From Gammaproteobacteria bacterium (GTDB lineage Bacteria > Pseudomonadota > Gammaproteobacteria > Acidiferrobacterales > SZUA-150), in assembly GCA_029880545.1 (NCBI GenBank), contig JAOUOD010000003.1, forward strand, positions 143,222 through 207,221: DNA of 64,000 bases, read 5' to 3'. Positions 28,590 through 40,100 of this stretch are shown one piece after another (position 1 is the stretch's first letter; each line of letters starts with the position of its first letter). The translations under genes and the position numbers were made by a program. The notes under the pieces were generated by a model. It had not been told where the DNA came from. It worked only from the letters and a program-made list of their open reading frames with translations, and searched no databases.

Positions 28590-29771
28590 ATGTCTTTCAT
28601 CAAACTGACTGATCTTGATCTGGCTGGCAAGCGTGTACTGATTCGTGCCGACCTGAATGTTCCTGTCAAAGACGGCAAGGTAACTTCCGATGCCCGTATT
28701 ACCGCATCCATGCCGACTATCGAGCACTGCATGAAAGCCGGCGCAAGAGTCATGGTGATGTCACACCGTGGACGTCCTGAAGAAGGCAAGGCCGACGAAG
28801 AAAATTCCATGGCCCCGATTGCCGCCGATATGTCCGCCAAGCTGGGTCGTGACGTTCGCCTGGTCAAGGACTACATCAATGGTGGTTTTGAAGTAGCTGA
28901 AGGCGAATGCGTACTGCTGGAAAATGTCCGTTTCAATGCCGGTGAAAAGAAAGACAACGAAGAGCTGGCAAAAAAATACGCCGCGCTGTGCGACATATTT
29001 GTCATGGACGCTTTCGGGACCGCCCATCGCGCCCAGGCTTCTACCCACGGTGCCGGAAAGTTTGCACCGACTGCCTGCGCCGGTTTGTTGCTGGCAGAAG
29101 AACTGGACGCGCTGGCCAAGGCCCTGGCTAACCCGGCAAGACCGATGGTAGCCATTGTTGGTGGCTCCAAGGTTTCAACCAAGCTGACCGTACTGGAAGC
29201 CCTGTCCGAGAAAGTTGACCAGATGGTTGTCGGTGGCGGTATTGCCAATACGTTCCTGAAAGCGGCCGGTCACCCGGTTGGCAAGTCACTGTGTGAAGTC
29301 GACCTGGTGGACACTGCCAAGGGCCTGATGGAAAAAATGAATGCGCGCGGCGCATCTATTCCAATTGCAACTGATGTTGTCGTTGGCAAGAACTTCGATG
29401 AAAACGAACCGGCTGTTCTGAAAAAGGCCGATGAAGTTGCGGATGACGAAATGATTTTTGATATTGGTCCTGATTCAGCGAAAGAACTGGCAGATATAAT
29501 TGCCAAGGCCGGCACCATTGTCTGGAACGGCCCTGTCGGCGTATTCGAGTTTGATCAGTTCGGTGAAGGTACCAAAACTGTTTCCATGGCAATTGCCAAT
29601 GCCGATGGTTTCAGTCTCGCCGGCGGCGGTGACACCATTGCCGCCATCCAGAAATACAACATCTATGACAAGGTGTCGTATATATCAACAGCCGGTGGCG
29701 CATTCCTGGAGTACCTGGAAGGCAAAACTTTGCCGGCAGTTGCCATGCTGGAAGAGCGCGCCAAGGGCTAA
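28590..29771 (+). CDS. pgk: Phosphoglycerate kinase
   Basis: 393 residues from the ATG at 28590 (GGAG 7 nt upstream, [19 protein letters not shown]). An earlier in-frame start is not needed. Motifs: RADLNVPV, the substrate Arg region [21 protein letters not shown] near residue 195, and the nucleotide-site GGGDTIAAI. Phosphorylates 3-phosphoglycerate in the Calvin cycle or makes ATP in glycolysis. Confidence 0.98.
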   Translation: MSFIKLTDLDLAGKRVLIRADLNVPVKDGKVTSDARITASMPTIEHCMKAGARVMVMSHRGRPEEGKADEENSMAPIAADMSAKLGRDVRLVKDYINGGFEVAEGECVLLENVRFNAGEKKDNEELAKKYAALCDIFVMDAFGTAHRAQASTHGAGKFAPTACAGLLLAEELDALAKALANPARPMVAIVGGSKVSTKLTVLEALSEKVDQMVVGGGIANTFLKAAGHPVGKSLCEVDLVDTAKGLMEKMNARGASIPIATDVVVGKNFDENEPAVLKKADEVADDEMIFDIGPDSAKELADIIAKAGTIVWNGPVGVFEFDQFGEGTKTVSMAIANADGFSLAGGGDTIAAIQKYNIYDKVSYISTAGGAFLEYLEGKTLPAVAMLEERAKG

Positions 29772-29822
29772 ACTACAATCACGGGCCGCGGCGGCATGCC
29801 TGCAGTCCGTGTTGGGGAATTT

Positions 29823-31259
29823 ATGTTAAGACGTACAAAAATAGTCGCCACCATCGGTCCGGCCAGCGAAGATCCGCAGATCCTCGACAAGCTGATCGAG
29901 GCCGGCGTTGACGTGGTGCGCCTGAACTTCTCGCACGACAAACCGGAAGTACACATGCGTCGCGCCGAAGAGATGCGTGACCGCGCCAAGGCTCATGGCC
30001 GTGAAGTCGGTGTTCTGGCCGACATGCAAGGGCCAAAAATCCGTATCGGCAGGTTCAGGGACAAGAAAATCATCCTGAAAGAGGGTGCGACTTTTGTACT
30101 TGATGCAGATATGGATATCGAGGCCGGCACCGAGGAAGCGGTCGGGCTCGACTACAAGGAATTGCCTAACGACGTTCAGCGCGGTGACAACCTGTTGCTG
30201 GATGACGGTAGAATTATCTTGTGGGTCGACAAGGTTGAAGGTGCGCGGGTTTGCTGCAAGGTTGTCATTGGTGGAGACCTGTCAAACAACAAGGGCATCA
30301 ACAAGCAAGGCGGCGGTCTTTCCGCAAAGGCGCTTACTGACAAGGATCGCCGGGACATCAAGACTGCAGCTGAGCTGAAGGCCGATTACGTCGCCATTTC
30401 ATTTCCGCGTGATGCCGATGATGTTCGTGAGGCGCGTGACTTGTTGCGCGCAGCCGGCGGTCATGGCGGTATTGTTGCCAAGATAGAACGTACCGAGGCC
30501 CTGGACAACATCGAAGAAATTATTCGTGAAGCCGATGCCATCATGATTGCCCGTGGCGACCTGGGCGTGGAAATCGGTGACGCGGCGTTGCCACCGATCC
30601 AGAAAAAACTGATCAAGCTTGCTCGCACCATGAACAAGGTGGTGATCACGGCAACCCAGATGATGGAGTCGATGATCGAAAATGCCATGCCGACGCGTGC
30701 CGAGGTATCTGATGTTGCCAATGCGGTAATCGATGGCACTGATGCGGTGATGCTGTCTGCGGAAACCGCGGCCGGCAAGCATCCGGTAGCGGCAGTCGCT
30801 GCCATGGATCGAGTCTGCAAGGTGGCTGAACAGACTCGTGAAGTGAAGAGTTCTACGCACCGCATGGAAGTTTCATTTCAGTACATTGATGAGGCGATTG
30901 CCATGTCGACAATGTACGCGGCCAATCATTTGCCGGTCCGCGCCATTGCTTCACTGACTGAATCCGGATCGACTGCCCAGTGGATGTCCCGTATCAGTTC
31001 CGGCGTGCCGATCTATGCCCTGACGCCGCACGAAGCCACGCGTCGCAAGGTGTGCCTGTATCGCGGTGTGTACCCGGTCAGTTTTCAGTTGACCTGTAAT
31101 GATCCAGCAGTGGTCATGCAGGAGGCGGTTGATGAGCTGCGTCGTCGTGGCGCTGTACGGGAAGGTGAAGTGGTCATTCTGACCATCGGTGAACCGCTGG
31201 CCAAGCCGGGTGGAACCAATACAATGAAGATCGTCCAGGTTGGCGATCATCACGATTAA
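29823..31259 (+). CDS. pyk: Pyruvate kinase
   Basis: 478 residues from the ATG at 29823 with GGGGAA upstream. Opening [15 protein letters not shown] is the family N-terminus. [13 protein letters not shown], the active-site Lys/Glu region [25 protein letters not shown] and TQMMESM are all present. It lies 51 nt after pgk. Found inside cbb-type clusters of several autotrophic proteobacteria, where it draws fixed carbon toward pyruvate. Confidence 0.97.
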   Translation: MLRRTKIVATIGPASEDPQILDKLIEAGVDVVRLNFSHDKPEVHMRRAEEMRDRAKAHGREVGVLADMQGPKIRIGRFRDKKIILKEGATFVLDADMDIEAGTEEAVGLDYKELPNDVQRGDNLLLDDGRIILWVDKVEGARVCCKVVIGGDLSNNKGINKQGGGLSAKALTDKDRRDIKTAAELKADYVAISFPRDADDVREARDLLRAAGGHGGIVAKIERTEALDNIEEIIREADAIMIARGDLGVEIGDAALPPIQKKLIKLARTMNKVVITATQMMESMIENAMPTRAEVSDVANAVIDGTDAVMLSAETAAGKHPVAAVAAMDRVCKVAEQTREVKSSTHRMEVSFQYIDEAIAMSTMYAANHLPVRAIASLTESGSTAQWMSRISSGVPIYALTPHEATRRKVCLYRGVYPVSFQLTCNDPAVVMQEAVDELRRRGAVREGEVVILTIGEPLAKPGGTNTMKIVQVGDHHD

Positions 31260-31297
31260 CTAACGGAATTTCAATTAAACGCATCCTGGAGGATATT

Positions 31298-32335
31298 ATG
31301 GCTCTAGTCTCACTTCGTCAGTTGCTGGATCACGCCGCCGAAAACGGTTACGGCATGCCGGCTTTCAATGTCAACAACATGGAACAGGTTCACGCCATCA
31401 TGCAGGCGGCGGATGAAGCCAATAGCCCGGTGATCCTGCAGGGTTCCGCCGGTGCCCGTTCTTACGCCGGTGAGCCATTTCTGCGTCACCTGATTTCCGC
31501 TGCAGTTGAAATGTATCCGCATATCCCGCTGGTTATGCACCAGGATCACGGTTCCGAGCCTGCAGTATGCTTGCGCTCTATCCAGTCCGGGTTCTCTTCG
31601 GTCATGATGGACGGCTCGTTGATGGCAGACATGAAGACTCCTTCCAGCTACGAATACAACGTTGACGTTACTCGTGAAGTCGTCAAGATGGCCCATGCCG
31701 GCGGTGTTTCCGTAGAAGGCGAGCTTGGCTGCCTGGGTTCCCTGGAAACCGGTATGATGGGTGAAGAAGATGGTCATGGTGCCGAGGGCGCCCTGGATCA
31801 TTCACAGCTTCTTACTGACCCGCAGGAAGCCAAGGATTTTGTCGAAGCTACAGGTGTTGACGCTCTGGCTATCGCTATCGGCACTTCTCATGGCGCCTAC
31901 AAGTTTACCCAGCCGCCTACCGGCAAGGTGCTGCGTATTGATCGTATCAAGGAAATCCACGCTGTTATCCCTGATACCCACCTCGTAATGCATGGCTCAT
32001 CTTCTGTGCCGCAGGACTGGCTGGAAATCATCAATAACTTCGGCGGTGACATGGGTCAGACCTATGGCGTACCGGTTGAAGAAATCGTTGAGGGCATCAA
32101 GTCAGGTGTTCGTAAGGTCAATATTGATACCGACCTGCGCATGGCTTCTACCGGTGCGATTCGCAAGCACATGGCTGAAAACAAGTCCAACTTCGATCCA
32201 CGCAAGTTCCTGAAGGAGTCTACCAAGGCCATGAAGGAAATCTGCAAGGCGCGTTACGAAGCTTTTGGCTGCGCCGGCCAGGCAGACAAGATCAAGCCTG
32301 TTTCACTTGAGAAGATGATCGGCTTCTACAAATAA
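31298..32335 (+). CDS. fba: Class II fructose-bisphosphate aldolase, Calvin type
   Basis: 345 residues. Condenses dihydroxyacetone phosphate with glyceraldehyde 3-phosphate, and with erythrose 4-phosphate in the Calvin cycle. The zinc-binding HQDHG lies near residue 83, [14 protein letters not shown] near 140, and the phosphate-binding HGSSSVPQ near 232. The sequence is of the CbbA-like subgroup. It ends the tkt-gap-pgk-pyk-fba block just before a strong terminator. Confidence 0.97.
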   Translation: MALVSLRQLLDHAAENGYGMPAFNVNNMEQVHAIMQAADEANSPVILQGSAGARSYAGEPFLRHLISAAVEMYPHIPLVMHQDHGSEPAVCLRSIQSGFSSVMMDGSLMADMKTPSSYEYNVDVTREVVKMAHAGGVSVEGELGCLGSLETGMMGEEDGHGAEGALDHSQLLTDPQEAKDFVEATGVDALAIAIGTSHGAYKFTQPPTGKVLRIDRIKEIHAVIPDTHLVMHGSSSVPQDWLEIINNFGGDMGQTYGVPVEEIVEGIKSGVRKVNIDTDLRMASTGAIRKHMAENKSNFDPRKFLKESTKAMKEICKARYEAFGCAGQADKIKPVSLEKMIGFYK

Positions 32336-32350
32336 GACCGGTCTCAAGAA

Positions 32351-32380
32351 AAAAACGGCCCCGAAACGGGGCCGTTTTTT
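32351..32380. terminator. Bidirectional rho-independent terminator between fba and cusA
   Basis: AAAAACGGCCCC and GGGGCCGTTTTTT form a long stem around a GAAAC loop. A-runs and T-runs on both sides let it work for fba (plus) and for the convergent cusA (minus), whose stop is 22 nt away. Confidence 0.93.
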
Positions 32381-32401
32381 ATTGTATACCGGAAAGTGTC
32401 A

Positions 32402-35400
32402 TCATGAATTCAGCTGGTGCTCTTTCCACAACAAAAATACTGCAGGCAATACTACCAGGGTCAAAAGTGTGGCACTGACCATGCCACCAACCATGGGTGC
32501 GGCAATGCGACGCATAACCTCCGAACCGGTACCGCCACCAAGCATGATCGGTAACAGGCCGGCAATAATGGCCGAGACTGTCATCATGATCGGGCGTACC
32601 CGCAGCAAGGCACCCTGGATTACCGCTTCCTTGATGTGCTTGTGGTTCAGCACTGTGTACTTGCGCTTCATGTCATCGTAGGCCTGGTTCAGGTATACCA
32701 GCATGATGACACCGATTTCCACTGCAACACCGGCAAGGGCGATAAAGCCAACGCCTACGGCTACTGACATGTTGTAACCCAGCACATAAAGCAGCAGGAA
32801 TCCGCCTACCAATGCCAGTGGCAATGTGCCCATGATAATCATGACTTCCGTGAAATTACGGAAGTTCAGGTACAACAACAGGATAATAATGGCCAACGTT
32901 AACGGTACGACAACCGACAACCGCTCCTTGGCGCGCACCATGTACTCGTACTGTCCCGACCAGGCGATGGAATACCCGGCCGGCAGTTTCACCTGTTCGG
33001 CAACGACTTTTTGCGCTTCTTTGACATAGGATCCCAGGTCGCGACCCTGTATATCAACAAACGTCCAGCCATTGGGGCGTGCATTCTCGCTCTTGATCAT
33101 GGCAGGCCCGCTTTCAACAATAATATTGGCCACCTCGCCGAGCGGGATGCGTGCACCAGCGGGCGTGACAATCGGCAAGTTACGCAGTTTCTCCACCGAG
33201 TCGCGTACATCACGAGGGTAGCGAATATTGACCGGATAACGTTCCAGCCCCTCAACTGTCTGGGTGATGTTCATGCCGCCAATCGCGGTACGTATTACTT
33301 CGTGAATGTCGCTGATGTTGAGACCGAAGCGTGAAGCCTTGACGCGATCGATATCAGCAGTGACATAGCGTCCTCCGGCTACCCGTTCTGAGTACACCGA
33401 GGCAGTACCTGGAACAGGCTTCAGTACCTCTTCCAGCTGTTTGCCTATTTTTTGTATTTGCTCGAGGTCCGGGCCGGCAACCTTGATACCCACCGGGGTC
33501 TTGATCCCGGTTGCGAGCATGTCGATGCGGGTTTTGATCGGCATGACCCAGGCATTGGTCAGGCCGGGAAAGCGCACCAGTTCATCGAGCTCTTTTTTGA
33601 GCTTGTCCAGTGTCATCCCGTCTCGCCATTGATCCCGGGGTTTGAGCTGGATCGTGGTTTCGATCATGGTGAGCGGCGCCGGGTCGGTGGCAGTGTCGGC
33701 CCGGCCGATCTTGCCAAATACGCGCCGGACTTCCGGCAACGTGCTTATGAGCTTGTCGGTTTGTTGCAACAGTTCCTGTGCCTTGCCGATGGATATGCCC
33801 GGGAACGTAGTGGGCATGTACATGAGATCACCTTCGTCCAGGTCCGGCATGAACTCGGAGCCCAATTGCATCATTGGCCAGATTCCCAGCACAACGATAG
33901 CGCCGGAGACCGCCAATACCTGTTTGGGTTTCTCCAGTACCCAGTTGATCATAGGTTGGTAAGTGTTTACCAGGAAGCGGTTGACGGGATTTTCGTGTTC
34001 CGGCGTAACATGGCCGCGAATAAAGTAGCCCATCAACACCGGGACCAGGGTTATAGACAGGCCTGCCGCAGCGGCCATGGCATAGGTCTTGGTAAAGGCC
34101 AGCGGCGCAAACAATTTGCCTTCCTGGGCCTCGAGAGTGAACACCGGCAGAAAGCTGAGTGTGATGATCAGCAGTGAGAAGAACAGCGGTGGCCCCACTT
34201 CCCGGGTTGCTTCACCGATAATTCGCCAGCGATTGTCATCGGTCAGTGGCTCGCGCTCGATATGTTTGTGTACGTTCTCAATCATGACAATGGCGGCATC
34301 GACCATGGCGCCTATAGCGATGGCAATGCCGCCCAGTGACATAATGTTGGCGTTAATGCCTTGTTGGTACATGATTATGAAGGCGGTCAATATTCCCAGT
34401 GGCAGGCTGACGATAACCACAAGAGATGAGCGCAAATGAAACAGGAATACCGCGCAAACCAGGGCGACAACAATGAATTCTTCCACGAGCTTGCCGGCCA
34501 ATGTGCTCACTGCCCGATTGATAAGGCTGGAGCGATCATAGGTTTCAACGATTTCGACGCCCTGGGGCAGGCCCTGCTTCAGCTTCTCAATCCTGGCCTT
34601 GACGCCTTTTATGGTAGTCAGTGCGTTTTCGCCAAAGCGCATGACGATAATGCCGCCCACTACTTCCCCCTGGCCGTCAAGATCGGCAATGCCTCGCCGC
34701 ATTTGCGGGCCAAGACGAATATGGGCAACATCTTTTAGCAAAATTGGCGTTCCCTGTTTGTTTACGCCAAGCGGTATGCGTTCGAGATCATTAATAGACT
34801 GGATATAGCCGGTCGCACGAACCATGTATTCGGCTTCAGCCATTTCGATTACCGAGCCGCCGGTTTCCTGGTTGGCGTTCTTGATGGCCATGCTGACGCG
34901 TGATAATGGCAGGCCGTAGGCGCGCAGCCGGTCCGGGTCCAGTGCTACCTGGTATTGCTTGACCATGCCGCCGACGGTGGCAACTTCCGATACGCCGGGT
35001 ACGGTCTGCAGTTCATATTTCAGAAACCAGTCCTGCAGTGATCGCAACTGGGCAAGATCGTGTGTTCCGGTTCTGTCGACCAGGGCATATTCATAAATCC
35101 AGCCGACACCGGTCGCGTCCGGACCCAGTGTCGGTCGAGCCGAATCCGGCAACCGACTGGCAACCTGGCTGAGGTACTCGAGTACACGCGTACGCGCCCA
35201 GTAGGGATCGGTGTCTTCGGCAAATATGATGTATACATAGGAGTCGCCAAAGAATGAGTAACCGCGAACGGTAACGGCACCCGGAACCGACAGCATCGCC
35301 GTGGTCAACGGATAAGTAACCTGGTCCTCGACAACTCTTGGCGCTTGCCCAGGATAGGAAGTTTTGACAATAACCTGGACGTCAGACAGATCCGGAATGG

Positions 35401-35512
35401 CATCGAGCGGTGTATTCTTGGCGGCGAAAATTCCCCAGCCGATCAGCAGACCGGTCAGCAGCAATACCATGAATCGATTATTGAGCGACCAGTCAATGAG
35501 TCTGTTAATCAT
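32402..35512 (-). CDS. cusA: CusA/CzcA family RND heavy-metal efflux pump, monovalent-cation type
   Basis: 1036 residues, full length for the inner-membrane proton-antiport pump of a tripartite system. It opens [19 protein letters not shown] and [15 protein letters not shown], as in CusA. There are twelve predicted helices in two blocks, with [21 protein letters not shown] containing the Asp/Glu residues of helix 4. The overall pattern favours Cu(I)/Ag(I) over the Zn/Co/Cd pumps. It overlaps the stop of cusB by 4 nt. Confidence 0.92.
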   Translation of the reverse strand: MINRLIDWSLNNRFMVLLLTGLLIGWGIFAAKNTPLDAIPDLSDVQVIVKTSYPGQAPRVVEDQVTYPLTTAMLSVPGAVTVRGYSFFGDSYVYIIFAEDTDPYWARTRVLEYLSQVASRLPDSARPTLGPDATGVGWIYEYALVDRTGTHDLAQLRSLQDWFLKYELQTVPGVSEVATVGGMVKQYQVALDPDRLRAYGLPLSRVSMAIKNANQETGGSVIEMAEAEYMVRATGYIQSINDLERIPLGVNKQGTPILLKDVAHIRLGPQMRRGIADLDGQGEVVGGIIVMRFGENALTTIKGVKARIEKLKQGLPQGVEIVETYDRSSLINRAVSTLAGKLVEEFIVVALVCAVFLFHLRSSLVVIVSLPLGILTAFIIMYQQGINANIMSLGGIAIAIGAMVDAAIVMIENVHKHIEREPLTDDNRWRIIGEATREVGPPLFFSLLIITLSFLPVFTLEAQEGKLFAPLAFTKTYAMAAAAGLSITLVPVLMGYFIRGHVTPEHENPVNRFLVNTYQPMINWVLEKPKQVLAVSGAIVVLGIWPMMQLGSEFMPDLDEGDLMYMPTTFPGISIGKAQELLQQTDKLISTLPEVRRVFGKIGRADTATDPAPLTMIETTIQLKPRDQWRDGMTLDKLKKELDELVRFPGLTNAWVMPIKTRIDMLATGIKTPVGIKVAGPDLEQIQKIGKQLEEVLKPVPGTASVYSERVAGGRYVTADIDRVKASRFGLNISDIHEVIRTAIGGMNITQTVEGLERYPVNIRYPRDVRDSVEKLRNLPIVTPAGARIPLGEVANIIVESGPAMIKSENARPNGWTFVDIQGRDLGSYVKEAQKVVAEQVKLPAGYSIAWSGQYEYMVRAKERLSVVVPLTLAIIILLLYLNFRNFTEVMIIMGTLPLALVGGFLLLYVLGYNMSVAVGVGFIALAGVAVEIGVIMLVYLNQAYDDMKRKYTVLNHKHIKEAVIQGALLRVRPIMMTVSAIIAGLLPIMLGGGTGSEVMRRIAAPMVGGMVSATLLTLVVLPAVFLLWKEHQLNS

Positions 35513-37146
35513 TGAGGTAGCTCCTGGTGCTGCATCTTGTCGATGCTGTTGATAACGTAGCCATCATCCACTGGTTCCAGGGTAAAACTGACATGATCGC
35601 CGGGCTTGAACCGGCTGATGTCCACGCCATGCTTGTACCTGAAATCCATTACCATGGATGGCCAGCCCAGCGACTGGATAGGGCCGTGTTCCATATTGAT
35701 TTTATGTTCGTCAGGCTTGAGCGCCTTGATTGTGCCCATGCCCTCGATAACCATGTCTTCGCCCCCGCCGATCTTGCTGTCAGCGGAAGAGGTTGTTGTT
35801 TTGGTTTCGGACATGCGGGTGAGGCTGGCTTTCAGGCTGGCTTCGGAATCAATGAGGAACTGGCCGGAGGTTACGACGGCGTCTCCCTGTTCAAGCCCGG
35901 CGATAACTTCGACGTTATCACCGGATTCAACCCCGACAACGATATTGCGCGGTGCAAATCGTCCCTCTCCCTTGTTGATAATGACGCGGGTGTTCTGGCC
36001 GGTGCGAATCAGCGCTTCGCGGGGAATGACCAGGACTTCGCGGGTGGCACCGCCGAATATCGTGACGTCGGCGTACATATTCGGCTTTAATGCTTCGTTT
36101 ATGTTATCGAACTTGAGCCTTACCTTGAGTGTCCGTGTCTTGGCATCGAGTTGCGGATAGATGTAGTCTACCTTGCCTTCCCAGACCTTGCCGGGAAGGT
36201 AGGACAATCGAACTTCTGCAGGTTGGGAGGATTTTACCCAGTCCGCCTGTTGTTCAAACACTTCGGCCTGTATCCAGACCGTGGAAAGATCGGCCAGCGT
36301 CATGACATCGGTAGCCGGTTTGACGTACTTGCCTTCGCGTACCATTAGCGCGGACACAACCCCGTCCTGGGGTGCATACACGGTAATGCGTTGTTGCGCC
36401 TTGCGTGTTTTCTGCAACTGGTTTATTTGGCCACTGGAGATACCCAGTGCTTTCATGCGGTCACGTGAAGCCCTGATCAGTGATTCACTGTTGGTAGTCA
36501 AGGCTTCAAGATATTCTTCCTGGGCATTGACCAGTGCCGGTGAGTATACAGCAAACAACGGCGCCCCCCGTTTGACATGCTCGCCTTCACTTTTGACATG
36601 AAGTTTTTCAATCCAGCCATCAGTGCGCAGGTGTATGTGACTGACCCGGGTTTCGTCATGATCAACATAACCCACGGTATCAATGCGGCGCCACAATTTA
36701 TCAAGCTGGATGGTGGCGGTACGAACGCCAAGGTTCTGGACAACGGCTGGCGATATCTTCACATCAGCACCACCTCCATCATCGTAAATGGCTATGTAGT
36801 CCATGCCCATTTCATCCTTCCTCGGTGCGTCGGATGTAATGGTTGGCTTGTGCGGGTGGCGGTAGTACAAGATTTTTCGTTCGGCAGATGTCTCATCGGC
36901 GCCGCCTTGGGTTTCGACCTTTTTCTCGACCAGTTCCATGCCGCATATGGGGCAGTTACCGGGCTGGTCGCGAATGATCTGGGGATGCATAGGGCAAACA
37001 TATTTTGGATCAAGATGTTTGACCGCATGTTCGGCCGCCGATTCTTTTTCTGGACCGGGCCCGGTGGTTGAAGCGGGTTCATTTTCAGTGCATGCCGCGA
37101 TCGACACGGCAATACCGATAAGCAGTAAAGCGTTGAGGCGGTTCAT
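35509..37146 (-). CDS. cusB: CusB-type periplasmic adaptor fused to a CusF-like domain
   Basis: 545 residues, about 130 longer than E. coli CusB. Signal/lipoprotein region [12 protein letters not shown] ends in a lipobox-like IAAC. A heavy-metal-binding domain (YVCPMHPQI...CPICGMELV) at about 50-75 precedes the adaptor core (barrel-sandwich, alpha-hairpin and beta-barrel). Residues ~465-540 are a CusF domain: [18 protein letters not shown] keeps the His, Trp, Met and Met that bind Cu(I)/Ag(I). The adaptor and its metallochaperone are thus one chain. It overlaps cusC and cusA by 4 nt each. Confidence 0.92.
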   Translation of the reverse strand: MNRLNALLLIGIAVSIAACTENEPASTTGPGPEKESAAEHAVKHLDPKYVCPMHPQIIRDQPGNCPICGMELVEKKVETQGGADETSAERKILYYRHPHKPTITSDAPRKDEMGMDYIAIYDDGGGADVKISPAVVQNLGVRTATIQLDKLWRRIDTVGYVDHDETRVSHIHLRTDGWIEKLHVKSEGEHVKRGAPLFAVYSPALVNAQEEYLEALTTNSESLIRASRDRMKALGISSGQINQLQKTRKAQQRITVYAPQDGVVSALMVREGKYVKPATDVMTLADLSTVWIQAEVFEQQADWVKSSQPAEVRLSYLPGKVWEGKVDYIYPQLDAKTRTLKVRLKFDNINEALKPNMYADVTIFGGATREVLVIPREALIRTGQNTRVIINKGEGRFAPRNIVVGVESGDNVEVIAGLEQGDAVVTSGQFLIDSEASLKASLTRMSETKTTTSSADSKIGGGEDMVIEGMGTIKALKPDEHKINMEHGPIQSLGWPSMVMDFRYKHGVDISRFKPGDHVSFTLEPVDDGYVINSIDKMQHQELPQ

Positions 37147-38399
37147 AGGTTTTCACCTCCAAGGTAAATCAGGTCAGCCTGGGCCTTGGCCCAGTCGGTT
37201 TGCAGGCGTAAATGTTGCAACCCGGTTTCGAGTTCCATGACGCGGGCGCGCATCAGATCGGTGAACTGTCCGCGATCGCTTTGATAGGCTCGTAATGCCG
37301 CATTGGCATTGGCCCGCGCCTGGGGCACAAGATTGTCAGTGTAGTTGTCAATGCGCATGCCAATATGTCGATAAGCAGCATTTACACTTTCGACCTGCTG
37401 GCGCAGCATGCGTAGCATGTCGTCCTTGTTAAGCATGGCGGCACTGTAGGATGATTCGCCGGCGTCTACTTCCTGGCGCTGTCGACCGCCGAACAGCGGG
37501 AGGTCCAGCATTAATACCGCTGACGCCATGTCTTCCAGCGGGCGCCCATCCGGGTAGTTGCCTTCGCGTCTGCCATAAGTCAGGTCGATGGTAACCGAGG
37601 GTTTGTAACCGGCCCGGGCCAGGTCAATCTCGGCTTTCCTCGCGTCAATCATGGCATCCATTTCACGAATAGCCGGGTGTTGCGGCAACCCATCAACGAT
37701 ATCGTTGACAAGTTTGATGCCGGGCAAGGTCGGGCAACTTTCCGGCAACGGCCGTTGGCTGTCGGTGTCGCCGACGTAGCGAGCCAGCATTGCGCGGGCC
37801 TGGTCTGCCTGGATACGTACCTGGTGTTGTCGGTCTTCGAGCCGACTCCATTCCAGCGATGCCTGCAGCACGTGCTGCTGGTTGCTGCGGCCGGCTGCAT
37901 ACTGCAGTTCTGTAACACGTTGCAGTTGTGCAAACAGGCCCTTGTTCTTTTCAATTATGTGATCGGCTTCTTGCCAGTAATACAGGTCAAGCCAGGCCTT
38001 GCGTACATTTCGAATCAGTTCCTGTTCTCGATTGGATCGACGCGCACTGGCGGAGCTGGCCTTGGCCAGCATGCCATCACGTTTTGCATCCAGCGCACCA
38101 AAGGAGGGAAACATTTGCTGCAAGCCGATCTGCTGTTGGGTCATAACCGATTGATCCAGTTCCCAGGTATCTGTGGGGACATTCATGGCGGCCAGCTTAA
38201 GCTTGGGATCGGGCAGGCTGTCAGCGGCTTTGCTGCGTTGGGTCCAGCCAAGCGTTTCCTGTTCAAGCGCCTTGAGCGAAACATCGTGCTTGAGTGCCAG
38301 CAATACGGCTTCATCAATGGTCAATATGCTGCCGGCAAAGCCTGGCGCCGCCCATAGCGTGCCTGCTACTACAGCGATTAATAATCTTGTTTTGTTCAT
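37143..38399 (-). CDS. cusC: TolC family outer membrane channel of the Cus system
   Basis: 418 residues. An N-terminal signal peptide ([18 protein letters not shown]) is followed by two TolC-type helical repeats rich in Gln, Ala and Arg ([40 protein letters not shown]). It forms the outer membrane duct for CusBA. It begins the cusCBA run. The Cys/His-rich small gene ends 108 nt upstream on the same strand. Confidence 0.88.
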   Translation of the reverse strand: MNKTRLLIAVVAGTLWAAPGFAGSILTIDEAVLLALKHDVSLKALEQETLGWTQRSKAADSLPDPKLKLAAMNVPTDTWELDQSVMTQQQIGLQQMFPSFGALDAKRDGMLAKASSASARRSNREQELIRNVRKAWLDLYYWQEADHIIEKNKGLFAQLQRVTELQYAAGRSNQQHVLQASLEWSRLEDRQHQVRIQADQARAMLARYVGDTDSQRPLPESCPTLPGIKLVNDIVDGLPQHPAIREMDAMIDARKAEIDLARAGYKPSVTIDLTYGRREGNYPDGRPLEDMASAVLMLDLPLFGGRQRQEVDAGESSYSAAMLNKDDMLRMLRQQVESVNAAYRHIGMRIDNYTDNLVPQARANANAALRAYQSDRGQFTDLMRARVMELETGLQHLRLQTDWAKAQADLIYLGGENL

Positions 38400-38507
38400 G
38401 TTGCCAGCCCTTCGACGGGGTGATGTGAATGTTGATGGCGACCGTTTTGATCGGCGCGATCAATTATCGGGTCCGGTCAAAACCGGTTTCCCGTTGTACG
38501 AAGGAGG

Positions 38508-38876
38508 TTAGCGCCTGGGGGGCTGGCTGGTATCGTGATGCGGGCAGCTGTGCGGGACAGCTGTCGAGGACTGTGCGTTACCAGACGCGGATCTTTCCGT
38601 GTGCATGGGGCAATGGGTCAGGCCGGCGACATGGTGCGCAGCCTTGCAATCGCTGCAATTCTTTTCGCAACCGTCTTTGCCCGGCTGGCTGCCGTCAGCC
38701 TGTTTGTGGTGAGGGCAGTCACTGCCGTCAGCCATGGTTATTTTGTCGCTTTGCATCTTGGCGCAATGGGTGTCGACAGCCTCCTGTTTCATTGTGCCGG
38801 CATAGGCACCACCCAGCGGCGCTACGGCGATCGCCAGCATCAGGGTAAAACGAAGAATGTTCAGGAAGCGCTTCAT
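38508..38876 (-). CDS. Exported Cys/His/Met-rich small protein of the cus operon
   Basis: 122 residues from the ATG at 38876 (MKRFLNILRFTLMLA); a start 13 codons earlier is open but would spoil the signal peptide. After cleavage near AYAG the mature chain carries repeated metal-ligand clusters: THCAKM, DCPHHKQ, CEKNCSDC, THCPMH and SCPHHD. This suggests periplasmic copper or silver binding, like the CopL/DUF2946-type proteins near copper efflux genes. No closer family is recognised. Its place just upstream of cusC supports a metal-buffering role. Confidence 0.7.
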   Translation of the reverse strand: MKRFLNILRFTLMLAIAVAPLGGAYAGTMKQEAVDTHCAKMQSDKITMADGSDCPHHKQADGSQPGKDGCEKNCSDCKAAHHVAGLTHCPMHTERSASGNAQSSTAVPHSCPHHDTSQPPRR

Positions 38877-39021
38877 GCAGGCACCGTAATAGTTGCCATA
38901 AATCTTGTCAATCAATAACTCAGTATCGACGGTCCTGAATATAGCCCAGCGGCGTCGTCACTGTACCCGGAGTCTTTGAGTTCATACTGGCGGAAAAGTT
39001 CCCCGCCAGGGACACGGCATT

Positions 39022-39927
39022 TCAGCCCTGCTTCATGACTGATGGGCCCTCGGTCAGCACGTAGTCACGGAATGCCATGGCAGCGGGAGACAGTCGTTTG
39101 CCCTGTCGATGGACCACGTACCAGTGCCTCAGAATCGGGAAAGATTGGGCATCAAGAATTGCCAGGCGCCGGGTTTCCAGTTCCAGGGTCAGGGTATGGA
39201 TTGATACAATACCTAGCCCGAGACCGGCCTCCACGGCCTGCTTGATGGCCTCGTTACTGGTCATCTCCATGCCGGTGGTGAGGTGTACGCCTTGCTGGGA
39301 GAAGAAGCGCTCCATGGCGATTCGGGTGCCGGATCCGGGTTCGCGTACCACGAAAGTCTCCTGCTGCAAGCGAGACATGGGGATATCCTGTTCTGATACC
39401 AGCGGGTGGTCGGGTGGCCCGATAACTACCAACGGGTTGTCCATAAACGGTTCAGTGACCAGATCCAGGCCTTCTGGTGGTTTTCCCATAATGACCAGGT
39501 CAGTCTCGTTGTTGATCAGTTGATCCAGCAGGCTGCGACGATTGGTGACATCAAGACTAATGGTAATATCGCTATGTTGCCTGGAAAAATCAGCCAGCAG
39601 TCGCGTAGCAAAATAATTGGCTGTACTGGCGACGGAGACCGACAATCGGCCGCCCCGAACACCTTTGAGGTTCTCCAGCACTTCCCCGGCTTCATTCAAT
39701 AACCTGTTGATTTCCTGGGAGTAATTATAGAATTCATGACCCGCATCGGTGAGATAGGTTTTTTTGCCCATTTGTTCAAACAGTGGCAAACCCAGGTTCT
39801 CTTCGAGCTGTTTCACCTGCATGGAGACTGCGGGCTGGCTTAAATGCAGCTCCTGGGCGGCTTGGGTGTAGCTCAAATGGCGCGCCACGGATCGAAATAC
39901 CTGCAATTGTCTAAAAGTTATATTCAT
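39022..39927 (-). CDS. cbbR: LysR family transcriptional regulator, CbbR-like
   Basis: 301 residues from the ATG at 39927 (MNITFRQLQVFRSVARH); an upstream start adds 13 hydrophobic residues not typical of LysR proteins. The helix-turn-helix is AAQELHLSQPAVSMQVKQLE (about 19-38). The rest is the two-lobe effector domain, with VSVASTANYFATRLL and REPGSGTR. Divergent orientation from cbbL is the standard cbbR arrangement. CbbR activates Calvin operons in response to metabolites such as RuBP, NADPH or PEP. The regulon may include the tkt-fba block, which is not shown by sequence. Confidence 0.9.
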   Translation of the reverse strand: MNITFRQLQVFRSVARHLSYTQAAQELHLSQPAVSMQVKQLEENLGLPLFEQMGKKTYLTDAGHEFYNYSQEINRLLNEAGEVLENLKGVRGGRLSVSVASTANYFATRLLADFSRQHSDITISLDVTNRRSLLDQLINNETDLVIMGKPPEGLDLVTEPFMDNPLVVIGPPDHPLVSEQDIPMSRLQQETFVVREPGSGTRIAMERFFSQQGVHLTTGMEMTSNEAIKQAVEAGLGLGIVSIHTLTLELETRRLAILDAQSFPILRHWYVVHRQGKRLSPAAMAFRDYVLTEGPSVMKQG

Positions 39928-40100
39928 TTTCGAAATATATAAATAAATCCTTATGAGAGCAATCAAAAATACTGAATATACTTTATGATTCCCCTCCGTA
40001 TACTTGCCGCACTAATTTCCTGCGCACACCTTATTCTTGTCCGGGTAATTTGTGGGAAGGTAGAGATTAACTAACTGACTAGCTATTAGGAGGCCTGTCA
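39928..40100. promoter_or_regulatory. cbbR-cbbL divergent control region
   Basis: 173 bases between divergent starts. The cbbR-proximal half (about 39928-39990) is very A/T-rich with several T-N11-A spacings typical of LysR sites. TATACT at 39999-40004 matches five of six -10 positions for cbbL without a good -35, as expected for an activated promoter. A perfect AGGAGG (40088-40093) is 7 nt before the cbbL ATG. The CbbR site itself is not pinpointed. Confidence 0.5.
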
